A stretch of DNA of 64,000 nucleotides from Mycoplasmatota bacterium. GTDB lineage: Bacteria > Bacillota_I > Bacilli_A > RF39 > UBA660. The number at the start of each line of letters is the position of its first letter. The first letter of the stretch is position 1. The notes under the pieces are model-generated. The model was not told the DNA's origin, ran no database searches, and worked only from the letters and a program-made list of their open reading frames with translations. Positions 1-9,235 of this stretch are shown here, one piece after another. Made by a program: the position numbers and the translations under genes. The stretch covers positions 124,001-188,000 of the forward strand of contig JALFCF010000006.1 of assembly GCA_022771205.1 (NCBI GenBank). Direction: 5' to 3'.

Positions 1-329
1 ATAGAAGAATATTTTGCTAAAAGAGACAGTTCTCCATTAGTATAATTTAAAATTCTATCATAAAAAGAACAATAGTATGTAGCAGCAGACAGTATAATAG
101 ACATCTTATGTCTTAAAAAGCGATTACTTCCATAAGGAGAATATTCTCTGTCTACATAATGCACAAATTGCATAAATGGTTTCTGCTTTTCCTCATCTAA
201 ACCAGATAAACCTTGAAAATGTTGGTGTAAAGTTTCATGCTGGGAAAAAGATAGTCTATCAATATTTTCAAAAATAATATTATAAACATCTAAAACATTG
301 TTCGCTTTATGAAAAATAAGTCCTCTCAT
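1..329 (-). CDS. Hypothetical protein, C-terminus beyond window
   Basis: A reading frame starts at ATG 329-327 and stays open to the window edge, giving about 109 residues without a stop. An AGGTGA ribosome-binding site precedes the ATG, and the gene follows ruvB by 13 bases, so it is probably co-transcribed. The visible protein begins MRGLIFHKANN and is mixed helical, with no signal peptide or membrane segment. I do not recognise the family. Real coding is likely because of the ribosome-binding site and operon position, but the function is unknown and the 3' end lies outside the window. Confidence 0.65.
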   Translation of the reverse strand, partial: MRGLIFHKANNVLDVYNIIFENIDRLSFSQHETLHQHFQGLSGLDEEKQKPFMQFVHYVDREYSPYGSNRFLRHKMSIILSAATYYCSFYDRILNYTNGELSLLAKYSS

Positions 330-342
330 AAAATTTCACCTA

Positions 343-1341
343 CTAATTTTTATCAATGCCTAATACTTCATAAGCCTTATCAGTAGCAATTCTTCCACGA
401 CTAGTTCTTTTCAATAAACCAGTCTGCAATAAATATGGTTCATAAACATCTTCAATAGTAGTAACTTCTTCACCTATAGAACTACTGAGAGCTTCAATTC
501 CAACAGGGCCACCACCAAACTTTTCAATAATGGCAAGCAATAATTCATGGTCAGTATTATCAAGTCCCATTTTATCAACTTTTAATCGTTCTAAAGCATC
601 TTCTGTAATAGACAAATCTACAACACCATTTCCTTTAACTAAAGCAAAATCTCTTACCCTTTTAAATAATCTATTAGCAATTCTAGGTGTACCTCTGCTT
701 CTTTTAGCAAGTTCTACTGCTGCACCATCATCTATCTCTACCCCAAGTACTCTAGCAGTCCTTTTAATAATATCCGTAAGCTCTTGAACAGTATAAAACT
801 GTAATTTAGAAGTAATACCAAAACGATCACGAAGAGGAGCTGATAAATCACCAGCTCTAGTTGTCGCACCAACTAATGTAAATGGAGGTAAATCAATTTT
901 AATATTACGACTATTTCCTTCACTTCCAACAATAATATCTAACGAAAAATCTTCCATCGCTGGATATAATATTTCTTCAATATATCTAGGCATACGATGA
1001 ATTTCATCAACAAACAATACATCTCCAGGCTCCAAAGAAGAAAGAATTGCAGCTAAATCACCACTTTTCTCAATACTAGGACCACTCGCAGTTTTAATAT
1101 TAGTGCCAAGTTCATGAGCAATAATAAAAGCGAGAGTAGTCTTACCTAGACCAGGAGGGCCATATAAAAGTACATGATCTAAAGGTTCATTTCTCATCTT
1201 AGCAGCTTCAACAAAGACTCTAATATTCTCTTTAACATCTTCTTGCCCAATATACTCATCAATACTTTCTGGACGAATAGTATTATCCATCAATTGATCA
1301 TCTTCCAAATGATAATTAGTAATAACACTTTCTTCTGTCAT
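343..1341 (-). CDS. ruvB: Holliday junction branch migration ATPase RuvB
   Basis: RuvB is the hexameric AAA+ motor that drives branch migration at Holliday junctions together with RuvA. The 332-aa length is normal for the family. Residues 61-68 are the Walker A motif GPPGLGKT, about 108-115 the Walker [16 protein letters not shown] is sensor I, and LRDRFG holds the arginine finger. A winged-helix C-terminus follows, ending near [16 protein letters not shown]. It lies 20 bases downstream of ruvA in the usual ruvA-ruvB order. Identification is secure. Confidence 0.97.
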   Translation of the reverse strand: MTEESVITNYHLEDDQLMDNTIRPESIDEYIGQEDVKENIRVFVEAAKMRNEPLDHVLLYGPPGLGKTTLAFIIAHELGTNIKTASGPSIEKSGDLAAILSSLEPGDVLFVDEIHRMPRYIEEILYPAMEDFSLDIIVGSEGNSRNIKIDLPPFTLVGATTRAGDLSAPLRDRFGITSKLQFYTVQELTDIIKRTARVLGVEIDDGAAVELAKRSRGTPRIANRLFKRVRDFALVKGNGVVDLSITEDALERLKVDKMGLDNTDHELLLAIIEKFGGGPVGIEALSSSIGEEVTTIEDVYEPYLLQTGLLKRTSRGRIATDKAYEVLGIDKN

Positions 1342-1361
1342 ACTTCAACTCTCCTTCCCTT

Positions 1362-1925
1362 TTATCGTAATAATAATTTTAAAGCCTCTTTAATTTGTTC
1401 TTCGATAGATTTACTATCATCTATATGACCAATAACCTTCTTAATTTCTTTATCCTTATATCCTAAAGCAATTAAAGCTTCTTGTAATTCTTCTTGCGTT
1501 TCAACAACATCATCAGTAATACCAGTACCAATAAACTCTAGTTTACCCTTCAAATCCAAAATAATCTGTCTAGCCAATTTTTCTCCAATTTTAGGGAATT
1601 TTTTTAGATATAAAATATTTTCTCTTTCAATAGCATCCATAATTCCTTCAATTGATCCAACAGCTAAAATAGGAAGAGCCATACGACATCCCAATCCCTT
1701 AACACTAATAAGTTTTAAAAACAACTCTTTTTCTTCTCTTGTCTTAAATCCAAATAAAGCTTCTTCATCTTCCTTAACTTGTTGATAAACAAAAACTTTA
1801 TAATCTTTACTAACTTCAAAAGCATAAGGATTAGGTACATAAATCAAATACCCAATTCCATTATTATCAACTACAATAGAATTATACTTTAATTCAACTA
1901 CAGTTCCTTTTATATAATCATACAT
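1362..1925 (-). CDS. ruvA: Holliday junction DNA helicase subunit RuvA
   Basis: RuvA binds the four-way junction as a tetramer and recruits RuvB. The 187-aa protein has the N-terminal OB fold (MYDYIKGTVVELKYN, then LFGFKTREEKELFLKLISVKGLG), a central helix-hairpin-helix region (VKGLGCRMALPIL and FPKIGEKLARQIILDLKGK) and the C-terminal RuvB-binding helical domain (EALIALGYKDKEIKKVI). Length is slightly below the usual 195-205. It is first in the ruvAB pair, separated from the upstream gene at 2009 by a terminator hairpin, so ruvAB probably has its own promoter in the 83-base gap. Confidence 0.96.
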   Translation of the reverse strand: MYDYIKGTVVELKYNSIVVDNNGIGYLIYVPNPYAFEVSKDYKVFVYQQVKEDEEALFGFKTREEKELFLKLISVKGLGCRMALPILAVGSIEGIMDAIERENILYLKKFPKIGEKLARQIILDLKGKLEFIGTGITDDVVETQEELQEALIALGYKDKEIKKVIGHIDDSKSIEEQIKEALKLLLR

Positions 1926-1984
1926 TATTCTTCAACTCCAAAACTAATTATATAACAAAACAAAAAATCTAGCAATCGAACACC

Positions 1985-2010
1985 AAAATAAAAGCAACAT
2001 GCTTGTTGCT
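1985..2010 (-). terminator. Rho-independent terminator
   Basis: On the minus strand AGCAACA, a four-base loop and TGTTGCT form a 7-bp stem followed by TTTATTTT. It overlaps the stop of the gene at 2009-2533 and separates that gene from ruvAB. Confidence 0.75.
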
Positions 2011-2533
2011 ATTTTAATTTTCTTTTAATATATTGAAAAGCTTGTTGGAATCTTTCCCTTACACTAGGAATAAGCCAAGAAAAAACAATGAACAATAACC
2101 AAATACAATCTGTATATCTACCTTCAAAAAAAGACTTAATTCCAAAAATCGCTAAAAGAATAAAAAATATTCCTAATCCAAATACAATAAATAAATTAAT
2201 AATATTATTCTTTTCACTATTAGGAAAAGATTTTTTTCCTCTTCTTCTCAATAACTCTTCTGCTTGCTTTTTAAACTCTGCATATCTTAATAACACATCA
2301 TCAAATGATAATTCTGTATCACGTGAATACTCATCACCTCGCATACTAATATTACCATTTTCCAATATTTCTACATCAATTCTAGCAAAATCTTCTACAG
2401 GTAAATCAATATCATAAGTTCTTCCAAGTATTTTTATTAACTTGTTACGACAACTATTAGAAACAAAAGAAGCTTCATTAATATACACTTTTATTTCTGT
2501 ATTAATTTTTTGTAATTCCACTTCTTTATTCAT
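2009..2533 (-). CDS. Hypothetical protein with C-terminal two-segment membrane anchor
   Basis: This 174-aa protein has a cytosolic-looking, charged N-terminal half (residues 1-105, including an EELLRRRGKK stretch). Two hydrophobic segments follow, near residues 112-132 (LFIVFGLGIFFILLAIFG) and 142-156 (DCIWLLFIVFSWLI), and the tail is basic. It sits directly after yebC, 12 bases apart, and before a terminator, so it is likely the distal gene of a yebC operon. I do not recognise a named family. The tail-anchored layout is visible, the role is not. Confidence 0.75.
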   Translation of the reverse strand: MNKEVELQKINTEIKVYINEASFVSNSCRNKLIKILGRTYDIDLPVEDFARIDVEILENGNISMRGDEYSRDTELSFDDVLLRYAEFKKQAEELLRRRGKKSFPNSEKNNIINLFIVFGLGIFFILLAIFGIKSFFEGRYTDCIWLLFIVFSWLIPSVRERFQQAFQYIKRKLK

Positions 2534-2545
2534 AATATTCTCCTA

Positions 2546-3268
2546 TTAATCCTCTTTTAAATTATAATATACATCTTGTACATCATCTAAATCTTCTAAA
2601 GTATCAACTAACTTATGTACTTTTTCTGTGCCTTCTTCATCAAGTGTTACTTCCATATTTGGTATATAAGTAAGTTCACACTCTAAAAATTCTTTTACAC
2701 CATTTTCTTCTAAAGCATTTCGTACACTCGTAAAATTATCAGTATCAGTAGTAATTAAATAATTATCTTCTATCTTTTGGAAATCTTCTGCTCCAGCATC
2801 AAGCGCTACCATCATCATAGTATCTTCATCATAATCTGCAGGAATTACAATAGAACCACGACGTGAAAACATATAACTAACAGAGCCATCTGTTCCTAAA
2901 TTTCCACCAGCTTTAGTAAAAGCACTACGAACTTGTGAGGCTGTTCTATTACGGTTATCAGTTAAACAATCTACCATAAACGCAACACCACCGTGTCCAT
3001 ATCCTTCATATCTAACACTTTCATAATTCTCGGCATCTCCAGCACCAGTAGCCTTCTCAATTGCTTTATTAATATTTTCTTTTGGCATATTTTGTGCTTT
3101 TGCTTTATCAACAGCTAAACGCAAAGCTGCATTCTGATCTGGATCAGGACTACCACCCTTAGCTGCTACCATAATCTCTTTTGCTAATTTTTGAAACACT
3201 TTACCACGAGCAGCATCAATTAATCCTTTTTTACGATGAATTGTTGCCCACTTAGAATGTCCACTCAT
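2546..3268 (-). CDS. yebC: YebC/PmpR (TACO1) family protein
   Basis: 240 residues, the normal family length. It begins MSGHSKWATIHRKK, the hallmark N-terminus, and contains the KAKAQNMPKENINKAIEKA and YEGYGHGGVAFMVDCLTDN stretches. The family has been described both as a DNA-binding transcriptional regulator and, more recently, as a ribosome-associated factor that helps with difficult proline-rich sequences (YebC/TACO1). The sequence alone does not separate these roles. A strong AGGAGG ribosome-binding site precedes the ATG. Transcription is divergent from the plus-strand gene at 3364. Confidence 0.95.
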   Translation of the reverse strand: MSGHSKWATIHRKKGLIDAARGKVFQKLAKEIMVAAKGGSPDPDQNAALRLAVDKAKAQNMPKENINKAIEKATGAGDAENYESVRYEGYGHGGVAFMVDCLTDNRNRTASQVRSAFTKAGGNLGTDGSVSYMFSRRGSIVIPADYDEDTMMMVALDAGAEDFQKIEDNYLITTDTDNFTSVRNALEENGVKEFLECELTYIPNMEVTLDEEGTEKVHKLVDTLEDLDDVQDVYYNLKED

Positions 3269-3363
3269 ACTATTACCTCCTTTTCCTAATATATAATATC
3301 ACACTTAATATACTTTGTAAATGAACAAAAACATGTTAAAATATATGTGAAAGAAGGAAAAAT

Positions 3364-3732
3364 ATGTATTTACAAGTAAAAAGAAAAAAAATTAAATTAA
3401 TAGAGTTAACAAAATTCTGGGATAGATTCAAAGGCCTAAAATTTGTTTTTGAACCACTTAATTATGCAATAAGATTTCCCAAGAAAAAATTTGTAACTAC
3501 AAATTTTCTGTGTCAAAAAATAGATATTGTCTTAACTGATAAAGAAGACAATATTCTATATATGTATGAAAATATGAAAACAGAAAAATATATTTTTCCA
3601 AAACGCAAAGTTTATAATGTATATTTCTTACCACTAAATACTGTAAAAAACTTAACAAAAAATACAAAACTTAAAGTTGTACTAACAAAAAAAGATAAAC
3701 CAGAAAATAATAAAAAAAAGGATGAAAAATAA
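3364..3732 (+). CDS. DUF192-like small protein
   Basis: A 122-aa plus-strand gene divergent from yebC, preceded by GAAGGAAAAAT as ribosome-binding site. The segment KFWDRFKGLKFVFEPLNYA followed by KIDIVLTDKEDNILYMYENM and KVYNVYFLPLNTVK matches the order of the DUF192 fold (W-x-R-x-x-GL, the I-D-V-V-F-L-D strand, then E-L-P). The protein is short, very basic (Lys-rich tail) and lacks a signal peptide. DUF192 function is not settled. The assignment rests on pattern recognition of a divergent member and is moderate. Confidence 0.6.
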   Translation: MYLQVKRKKIKLIELTKFWDRFKGLKFVFEPLNYAIRFPKKKFVTTNFLCQKIDIVLTDKEDNILYMYENMKTEKYIFPKRKVYNVYFLPLNTVKNLTKNTKLKVVLTKKDKPENNKKKDEK

Positions 3733-3743
3733 TAATCCTTTTA
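3715..3743. terminator. Bidirectional terminator between convergent genes
   Basis: AAAAAGGAT, an 11-base loop and ATCCTTTT form a stem with A-rich and T-rich flanks on both sides. It can end both the plus-strand gene at 3364 and the minus-strand gene at 3744. Confidence 0.7.
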
Positions 3744-4607
3744 TTAATAATCAACTAATTTAATACTTTTCATATCAATCAATATCCAACCAAAATCACC
3801 ATTAGAAATTAAAGTATGACAATAAGAACAAACACCTTCAGAATTCAAATCTAAAACAGCACCACAATTAGGACAATTAGTTTCTTTTTCTAATAACGTA
3901 CCAATAGTTTTGACTCCATGTTTTCTAGCAAAAGTTAAAATATAAGATTGATAACTATCATCATAAATATTTTCTTTATTAATTGAAGCGCTTAAAGCAA
4001 CTATTAATATGTCTTTATCTCCTTCTATTTTAAAATCCTTCAACAAAACTCCCTTAACAGCATAATTAGAAATCTTTGCACCAGAAGCCTTAATATCTTC
4101 AAATAAAGAAACATGTCTATTATATAAATAATCACTTTCAAATCGTCGCAACATATTATAATTTTTCTTATCCAAAGAATCCAATATAATAAAATATAGA
4201 TGTTTAACCCATGCATAAAAATCAGTCTTCGAAAAATTGGAGTCAACTGCCAAAACTTTTTTTAATACTTCTTCCTCAGTTAATGGATAATATTCAGAAA
4301 TCAAAATCTTACCATCATTATCCTTATCAATCAATTCACTAGTATTTTGATCAAAAAGACCCTCAACTGTACTTTGTGAAGAATAAAGAAGATAATTTTT
4401 ATCCTTAACAGGAAGAAAGAAAGAAGTGGCACAATAAATCACCACAATATAAGCAGGTAAAGCCAATAAAAAATAATAAATAGCCTCACTCTTATATTCT
4501 CCTTCACAAGCCAAAAGAAATATCAGAAATAAAAAGAATAAAGACCCTAACAAGACTAATCCTAAAAAATGATATTTATGACGACGATATCCACCTTTTC
4601 GATTCAT
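3744..4607 (-). CDS. Tim44-like domain membrane protein with zinc ribbon
   Basis: A 287-aa protein. A basic N-terminus is followed by two membrane segments at about 15-35 (GLVLLGSLFFLFLIFLLA) and 43-65. A soluble region from about 110 has the pattern VLAVDSNFSKTDFYAWVKHL, LRRFESDYLYNRH and VKGVLLKDFKIEGD, which is the Tim44-like lipid-binding fold seen in bacterial TcpA/Tim44-like proteins. A C-terminal CPNCG-x11-CSYC zinc ribbon closes it. Function in Bacillota is unclear and membrane-associated. It is likely a single-gene unit. Confidence 0.7.
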   Translation of the reverse strand: MNRKGGYRRHKYHFLGLVLLGSLFFLFLIFLLACEGEYKSEAIYYFLLALPAYIVVIYCATSFFLPVKDKNYLLYSSQSTVEGLFDQNTSELIDKDNDGKILISEYYPLTEEEVLKKVLAVDSNFSKTDFYAWVKHLYFIILDSLDKKNYNMLRRFESDYLYNRHVSLFEDIKASGAKISNYAVKGVLLKDFKIEGDKDILIVALSASINKENIYDDSYQSYILTFARKHGVKTIGTLLEKETNCPNCGAVLDLNSEGVCSYCHTLISNGDFGWILIDMKSIKLVDY

Positions 4608-4678
4608 TTAATCACTCCCACTACTATAAAAAGTATAATAAAAAAAAAGTTTGAAAGTAAACAAAAGATTAAATATAC

Positions 4679-4708
4679 AAAAAGATGATAGCATAGCCAT
4701 CATCTTTC
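4679..4708 (-). terminator. Terminator of pheST
   Basis: AAAGATGATGGC and GCTATCATCTTT form a long stem directly after the pheT stop, followed by TTTTTG on the minus strand. Confidence 0.85.
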
Positions 4709-7081
4709 TTATTTATCACGTACTTCTACAGAATGTGTTTCTACCACTTTTTCAATAATATGATTAAATACTTGCATTACTTCATCGTCAGTCAAAGTAC
4801 GATCATCTGCCATAAATAATAAATTATAAGCAATAGATTTCATACCTTCTTTTACATGTTCCCCTTCATAAACATCAAATGCACAAATAGAACGTAACAA
4901 TCTACCTCCAGCCTTTTTAATAGTCATTTCAATATCCTTAGAAGGAACTTCTCTAGGTATAATAAAAGCAACATCTTTTGCTATAGCTGGATATTTACTT
5001 GCTTCCTTAAATTTAAGTGGTTTAACTTTTTGCATTAAAGCTTGTAAAGAAATTTCACAAACATAAACTTCATCTTTTGAAATATTAGGATGAACTTGAC
5101 CTAAAATACCAATAGGTTTTCTATCAAGTAAAATTACACATGATTTTCCTGGATGCATATCAGGAATAGTATTAACTTCAAAACTATAACGATTTTGAAA
5201 ACCAAAATAACAAAGTATATCTTCAACAAAACCCTTCATTAAATAAAAGTCTACTTTCATATTACCCTGCCATGAATTACTAGAGTAATTTCCTTTCATT
5301 AAGAAAGAAATTTTACTTTCTTCTTGATAAGCTTTATCATATGTTTTTGCAATTTCATAAATAGCAATATCATCTACTTTACGATCAACATTATATTTAT
5401 ATACATTTAATAAAGATGGAATTAACGTAGTACGAACTACACTCTTATCAATACTCATTGGATTTGGAAGAACTGCTTTTTCTTTTCCCTCATAGTCAAA
5501 CTTTTTACTCATATCAGGCGATACCAAAGTATAAGTTTTTACTTCGTTAAATCCTAAACTACGAAGTCTTTTTGACGCAGCTTTACGATATTTAACATCA
5601 CCAATATACTGTCCACGACGAATACCAACTCGTGGCAAAGTAGAAACTAATTTTTGATATCCATAAAGTCTTCCAATTTCTTCAGCAATATCATTAACAT
5701 TAGGATCTATATCCAATCTTCTCTTAGGAATTACAACCCTAAAAACTCCATCATTGATAGTATATGGGAAATCAAGCTTTTCAAGTTCATATTTCATATC
5801 TTCTTCAGTAATACGAATACCTAACATTTTATCAACTTGCTCAGGTCTAAACTCTACTACTTTTTCTGTTTTATCAACAACATCATGAGAAACCATTCCA
5901 GAAAGTACTTTAGCACCAGCATATTTCTCAAGTAAATGACAAGCACGATTCATTGCCATCAAAGTATATTCATAATTTAAGCCTTTGCCATAACGAATAC
6001 TAGCTTCGCTACGAAGATCAAGATGAGCTGCAGTATAACGAATACTAACCGCATCAAAAATAGCAGCTTCAATTAAAATGTTTTTAGTATTATCAGTAAC
6101 CTCTGTATTTTCTCCACCCATAACACCAGCGATACATACAGGCTTTTTACCATCAGTAATAACTATATCACTACTGCGTAAAATACGATTCTTACCATCA
6201 AGAGTAACAACTTCTTCTCCTTCACTAGCATCTCTTACTAGAATATGATCACCTAAAGTATCCTTATCAAAGAAATGAAGGGGTTGTCCAAACTCTAACA
6301 TAACATAATTAGAAATATCAACTACATTGTTAATTGGTCTCATACCAGCTGCAATAAGGCGTCTTTGAATAAACTCAGGAGACTCTCCTATCTTTACATC
6401 AGTAACCATTTTAGCTAAATAATAAGGACATTTTTTAGTATTAACTTCTAAAGAAAAATGGTTTTCAACTGAATCACTTTCCTCCTGATAACTACAATCA
6501 GGTAAGGTAACTTTACGATTTAAAATAGCAGCAATTTCATAAGCAAATCCAATATGATAATAGCAATCATTGTTACGATGTTTATGAATATCAAGCTCAT
6601 ATAAAGTAGATTCAAGTCCTAAATAAACAAGTGGATCTTTACCAACAGGTGCATCCTCAGATAATTCTTCAATACCACGTTGATAAGCTTCATCTGTTTT
6701 TTCTTCAAGACCAAGCTCATATAAAGCACAAATCATACCATTAGACTCTACACCACGAATCTTACTAGCCTTAATTTCAAAATTTCCTGGTAACACAGCT
6801 CCTGGCAAAGCAACAATAACTTTTAACCCTGCACGAACATTAGGCGCACCACAAACAATTTGTTGCAACTCATCGTTACCAACATCTACTTGACACAAAT
6901 GTAAATGATCACTATCAGGATGATCAACACAAGTTACTACTTTACCAATAACCAAATGATCAATATGATTAGTAATAACTTTTTCTACATTAATACCAGC
7001 TTCTGTAATTTTAACAGCTAATTGTTCTAAATCTTGATCACTAATATCAATATAATCTTTTACCCATTCCAAACTAATCAT
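4709..7081 (-). CDS. pheT: Phenylalanyl-tRNA synthetase beta subunit
   Basis: 790 residues, typical for bacterial PheT. The N-terminal EMAP/OB tRNA-binding domain is at about 40-150 (GKVVTCVDHPDSDHLHLCQV, IVCGAPNVRAG). The B3/B4 editing region is near 210-370, the B5 domain near 400-475 (RLDIDPNVNDIAEEIGRLYG), and the FDX-ACB anticodon-binding domain forms the last 90 residues (KYPAIAKDVAFIIPREV). It pairs with PheS as a heterotetramer to charge tRNA-Phe. The start overlaps the pheS stop by 8 bases, which suggests translational coupling. Both genes are under the Phe T-box at 8130-8354. Confidence 0.97.
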   Translation of the reverse strand: MISLEWVKDYIDISDQDLEQLAVKITEAGINVEKVITNHIDHLVIGKVVTCVDHPDSDHLHLCQVDVGNDELQQIVCGAPNVRAGLKVIVALPGAVLPGNFEIKASKIRGVESNGMICALYELGLEEKTDEAYQRGIEELSEDAPVGKDPLVYLGLESTLYELDIHKHRNNDCYYHIGFAYEIAAILNRKVTLPDCSYQEESDSVENHFSLEVNTKKCPYYLAKMVTDVKIGESPEFIQRRLIAAGMRPINNVVDISNYVMLEFGQPLHFFDKDTLGDHILVRDASEGEEVVTLDGKNRILRSSDIVITDGKKPVCIAGVMGGENTEVTDNTKNILIEAAIFDAVSIRYTAAHLDLRSEASIRYGKGLNYEYTLMAMNRACHLLEKYAGAKVLSGMVSHDVVDKTEKVVEFRPEQVDKMLGIRITEEDMKYELEKLDFPYTINDGVFRVVIPKRRLDIDPNVNDIAEEIGRLYGYQKLVSTLPRVGIRRGQYIGDVKYRKAASKRLRSLGFNEVKTYTLVSPDMSKKFDYEGKEKAVLPNPMSIDKSVVRTTLIPSLLNVYKYNVDRKVDDIAIYEIAKTYDKAYQEESKISFLMKGNYSSNSWQGNMKVDFYLMKGFVEDILCYFGFQNRYSFEVNTIPDMHPGKSCVILLDRKPIGILGQVHPNISKDEVYVCEISLQALMQKVKPLKFKEASKYPAIAKDVAFIIPREVPSKDIEMTIKKAGGRLLRSICAFDVYEGEHVKEGMKSIAYNLLFMADDRTLTDDEVMQVFNHIIEKVVETHSVEVRDK

Positions 7082-8123
7082 TATTCTCTAACTCCCCTCT
7101 ATCAAAATTTTTTGCTTCTCTCAAATCTGTATTATAAAATACTCTTAAGTCATTAATATCATACTTAAGCATAGCCATACGCTCAGCACCAAAGCCAAAC
7201 GCAAAACCACTCCAAACTTCTGGATCATATCCACTCATACGAAGTACATTAGGATGAACTACTCCAGCTCCAGCAATAGTAATCCAACCAGTACGTTTAC
7301 AAATATTACATCCTTTTCCTTTACAATTAAAACAGCTAATATCCACTTCAACAGAAGGTTCTGTAAATTGATAATAACTTGGTCGAAAACGGGTTTCTAC
7401 ATCTTCTCCAAACAATTTTTTAACAATAACATCAATAGTACCTTTTAAATCTGATAGTGAGATATCTTTATCAACAAGTAATCCTTCAATTTGCATAAAT
7501 TGATGAGAGTGTGTAGCATCATCATCATCACGACGATATGTCTTTCCAGGACAAATAACACGAACTGGCACCTCACCTTTTCCTTTTAACATAGTACGTA
7601 CTTGAACAGGAGAAGTTTGACTACGAAGTAAAATTTCTTCACCTTCAAGATAAAATGTATCTTGGGCATCACGAGCAGGATGCCCTTTTGGAATATTTAA
7701 CATTTCAAAGTTATACTTATCCTCTTCGATTTCTGGTCCATCAACTACATCATATCCCATAGACATAAATACTTCTTCTACTTCTTCAATCAACTTTTCT
7801 AAAATATTAGGAGAACCAATATTAACTTTAGTACTAGGTAAACTAATATCAATAGCTTCACTAGCAAGTTTCTTATTTAACTCTTCTGTTTCTAATCGAT
7901 TCTTAATTTCATCATAAGTAGATTGAAATAAAGTACGAACTTCATTTACACTCTGTCCAAAGGCTTTCTTCTCCTCATTAGGAACATTTCTAATTTCACT
8001 ATTAAGTTCAGTAATAAAACCTTTTTTTCCTAAATATTTTACTCTTAAATCATTTAAAGTTTTTAAATCATTAACTTCTTTTAAATCTTCAAGAATCATC
8101 TCTTTAACTTCTAAAACTTTCAT
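7074..8123 (-). CDS. pheS: Phenylalanyl-tRNA synthetase alpha subunit
   Basis: 349 residues with the N-terminal coiled coil (1-90) and the class II catalytic core. Visible core parts are HPARDAQDTFYL, LLRSQTSPVQVRTM (motif 2 region), CPGKTYRRDDDDATHSHQF and the C-terminal GFAFGFGAERMAMLKYDI (motif 3). A Cys cluster CFNCKGKGCNICKRTGW sits between motifs 2 and 3, as in many Bacillota PheS. The gene follows a Phe-specific T-box leader, so supply of uncharged tRNA-Phe should raise expression. Identification is secure. Confidence 0.97.
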   Translation of the reverse strand: MKVLEVKEMILEDLKEVNDLKTLNDLRVKYLGKKGFITELNSEIRNVPNEEKKAFGQSVNEVRTLFQSTYDEIKNRLETEELNKKLASEAIDISLPSTKVNIGSPNILEKLIEEVEEVFMSMGYDVVDGPEIEEDKYNFEMLNIPKGHPARDAQDTFYLEGEEILLRSQTSPVQVRTMLKGKGEVPVRVICPGKTYRRDDDDATHSHQFMQIEGLLVDKDISLSDLKGTIDVIVKKLFGEDVETRFRPSYYQFTEPSVEVDISCFNCKGKGCNICKRTGWITIAGAGVVHPNVLRMSGYDPEVWSGFAFGFGAERMAMLKYDINDLRVFYNTDLREAKNFDRGELENND

Positions 8124-8129
8124 TCAATC

Positions 8130-8354
8130 ACCCTTTCAAAATAAAAAAATAACTATAACTTAAGGGCGTATTTTAACACGGTACCACCTTAATTTATAGT
8201 TATTTAACTACCTCATTATCTTAACGCGATTAACGCCTATAATTTTGTTATAGGGACTCCTAAGACGAATTCATAAACTATTCTTACTTGTTTTCACCAA
8301 CCACAAGCTCTCTTCAAAGACTTCATTTACTACTACTTCTTAATCAACATCGAT
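8130..8354 (-). promoter_or_regulatory. Phe-specific T-box leader of pheST
   Basis: The transcript has the Stem I AG-bulge and loop pattern GAGAGCTTGTGGTTGGTG. The specifier is TTC, read from the complement of 8267-8269 and followed by a purine as expected. The antiterminator T-box AAGGTGGTACCGTG lies near 8176-8189. A terminator stem is made by the segments flanking AATACGCCCTTAAG, ending in a run of T just before pheS. The TTC codon fits the downstream pheS gene. Uncharged tRNA-Phe is expected to favour read-through. Confidence 0.9.
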
Positions 8355-8360
8355 ATGCTT

Positions 8361-8389
8361 ATTATAGCACAATAAAATTAAAATACAAA
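8361..8389 (-). promoter_or_regulatory. Promoter of pheST T-box transcript
   Basis: A perfect TATAAT box (8361-8366 on the complement) is spaced 17 bases from a weak -35 TTTGTA (8384-8389). It lies directly after the stop of the upstream surface-protein gene. Confidence 0.6.
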
Positions 8390-8396
8390 TATTTTT

Positions 8397-9221
8397 TCAA
8401 GAAACATTAAATGGATCATCCTCTGTACCTGTCCCTCCAGAAAATGTTGTACTAGACTTTAAAATAATAACTGGCCTATATACTGAACTAGTACTAACTC
8501 CAGAATTCATGAACTTATCACCATTCATTCTCCAAGCTTGCGAGTTTTTCCTAGCAACCGCTGTCATAGTCCATTGATAACCATCATTAAGCCAAGAAGA
8601 AACACTATTTCCACTAGACGTTCCACCAGAACTATCTAAAACTTCATCATTTCGAATAAGTCCAATAGGACTGTTAGTAAATGTCGATAGTATCGTAACA
8701 TTAGTTGGTCCTCCATTTTTTGAAGCTTCTGTCAAAAGCCACTCCGGATTTTGAACAATAATATCATTTAAATTACTCAAATTATTTTGATACCAAGTTT
8801 TTAAATTCGCTAATACTAAAGAACCAGCCCAGTCATAAGGAGAATTTTTATTTTCCATAAACATAGATTCTAAACTATCATCTCGATTACGTATAATTTT
8901 TATATTACCTAAAGCGTCTATTGATAAGATTCTCCAAAGATAACTATCACCAGGAATTCTAATAAAATTATTAACAACAGAATCGGAGTTTCCAACAAAA
9001 TGAGAAGATCCATCATCATCAACTATCAAACCATCATCTTGATCAACAACATTCTCAATAAAGTCTCCCCCACTAATTTGTTCACTCATAATCCTAGCTT
9101 TACCAGATACTACAACATCTTGCTTTAAAAGAGAATATGCAGAAGAAATAAAAAAAAGAAGAAAAAAACAAATAACAGAAAAAATTATAAAGTTCTTTTT
9201 CTTTTGTCTTTTTCTTCTCAT
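8397..9221 (-). CDS. Predicted SipW-processed surface protein
   Basis: The start is set at ATG 9221 because GGGGTG lies 7 bases upstream. An earlier in-frame ATG at 9236 overlaps the preceding stop. The 274-aa protein has a basic N-terminus (MRRKRQKKK), a hydrophobic segment (FIIFSVICFFLLFF) and then SSAYSLLKQDVVVSGKA. That resembles TasA/camelysin signal regions, where cleavage falls in an A-Y-A/S-L context. The extracellular part is Ser/Asn/Gly-rich and ends GGTGTEDDPFNVS, a tail seen in Bacillota surface proteins. It is last in a four-gene operon with TasA-like, SipW-like and DUF5305-like genes. The exact role is unknown. Confidence 0.7.
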   Translation of the reverse strand: MRRKRQKKKNFIIFSVICFFLLFFISSAYSLLKQDVVVSGKARIMSEQISGGDFIENVVDQDDGLIVDDDGSSHFVGNSDSVVNNFIRIPGDSYLWRILSIDALGNIKIIRNRDDSLESMFMENKNSPYDWAGSLVLANLKTWYQNNLSNLNDIIVQNPEWLLTEASKNGGPTNVTILSTFTNSPIGLIRNDEVLDSSGGTSSGNSVSSWLNDGYQWTMTAVARKNSQAWRMNGDKFMNSGVSTSSVYRPVIILKSSTTFSGGTGTEDDPFNVS

Positions 9222-9235
9222 AACACAACACCCCA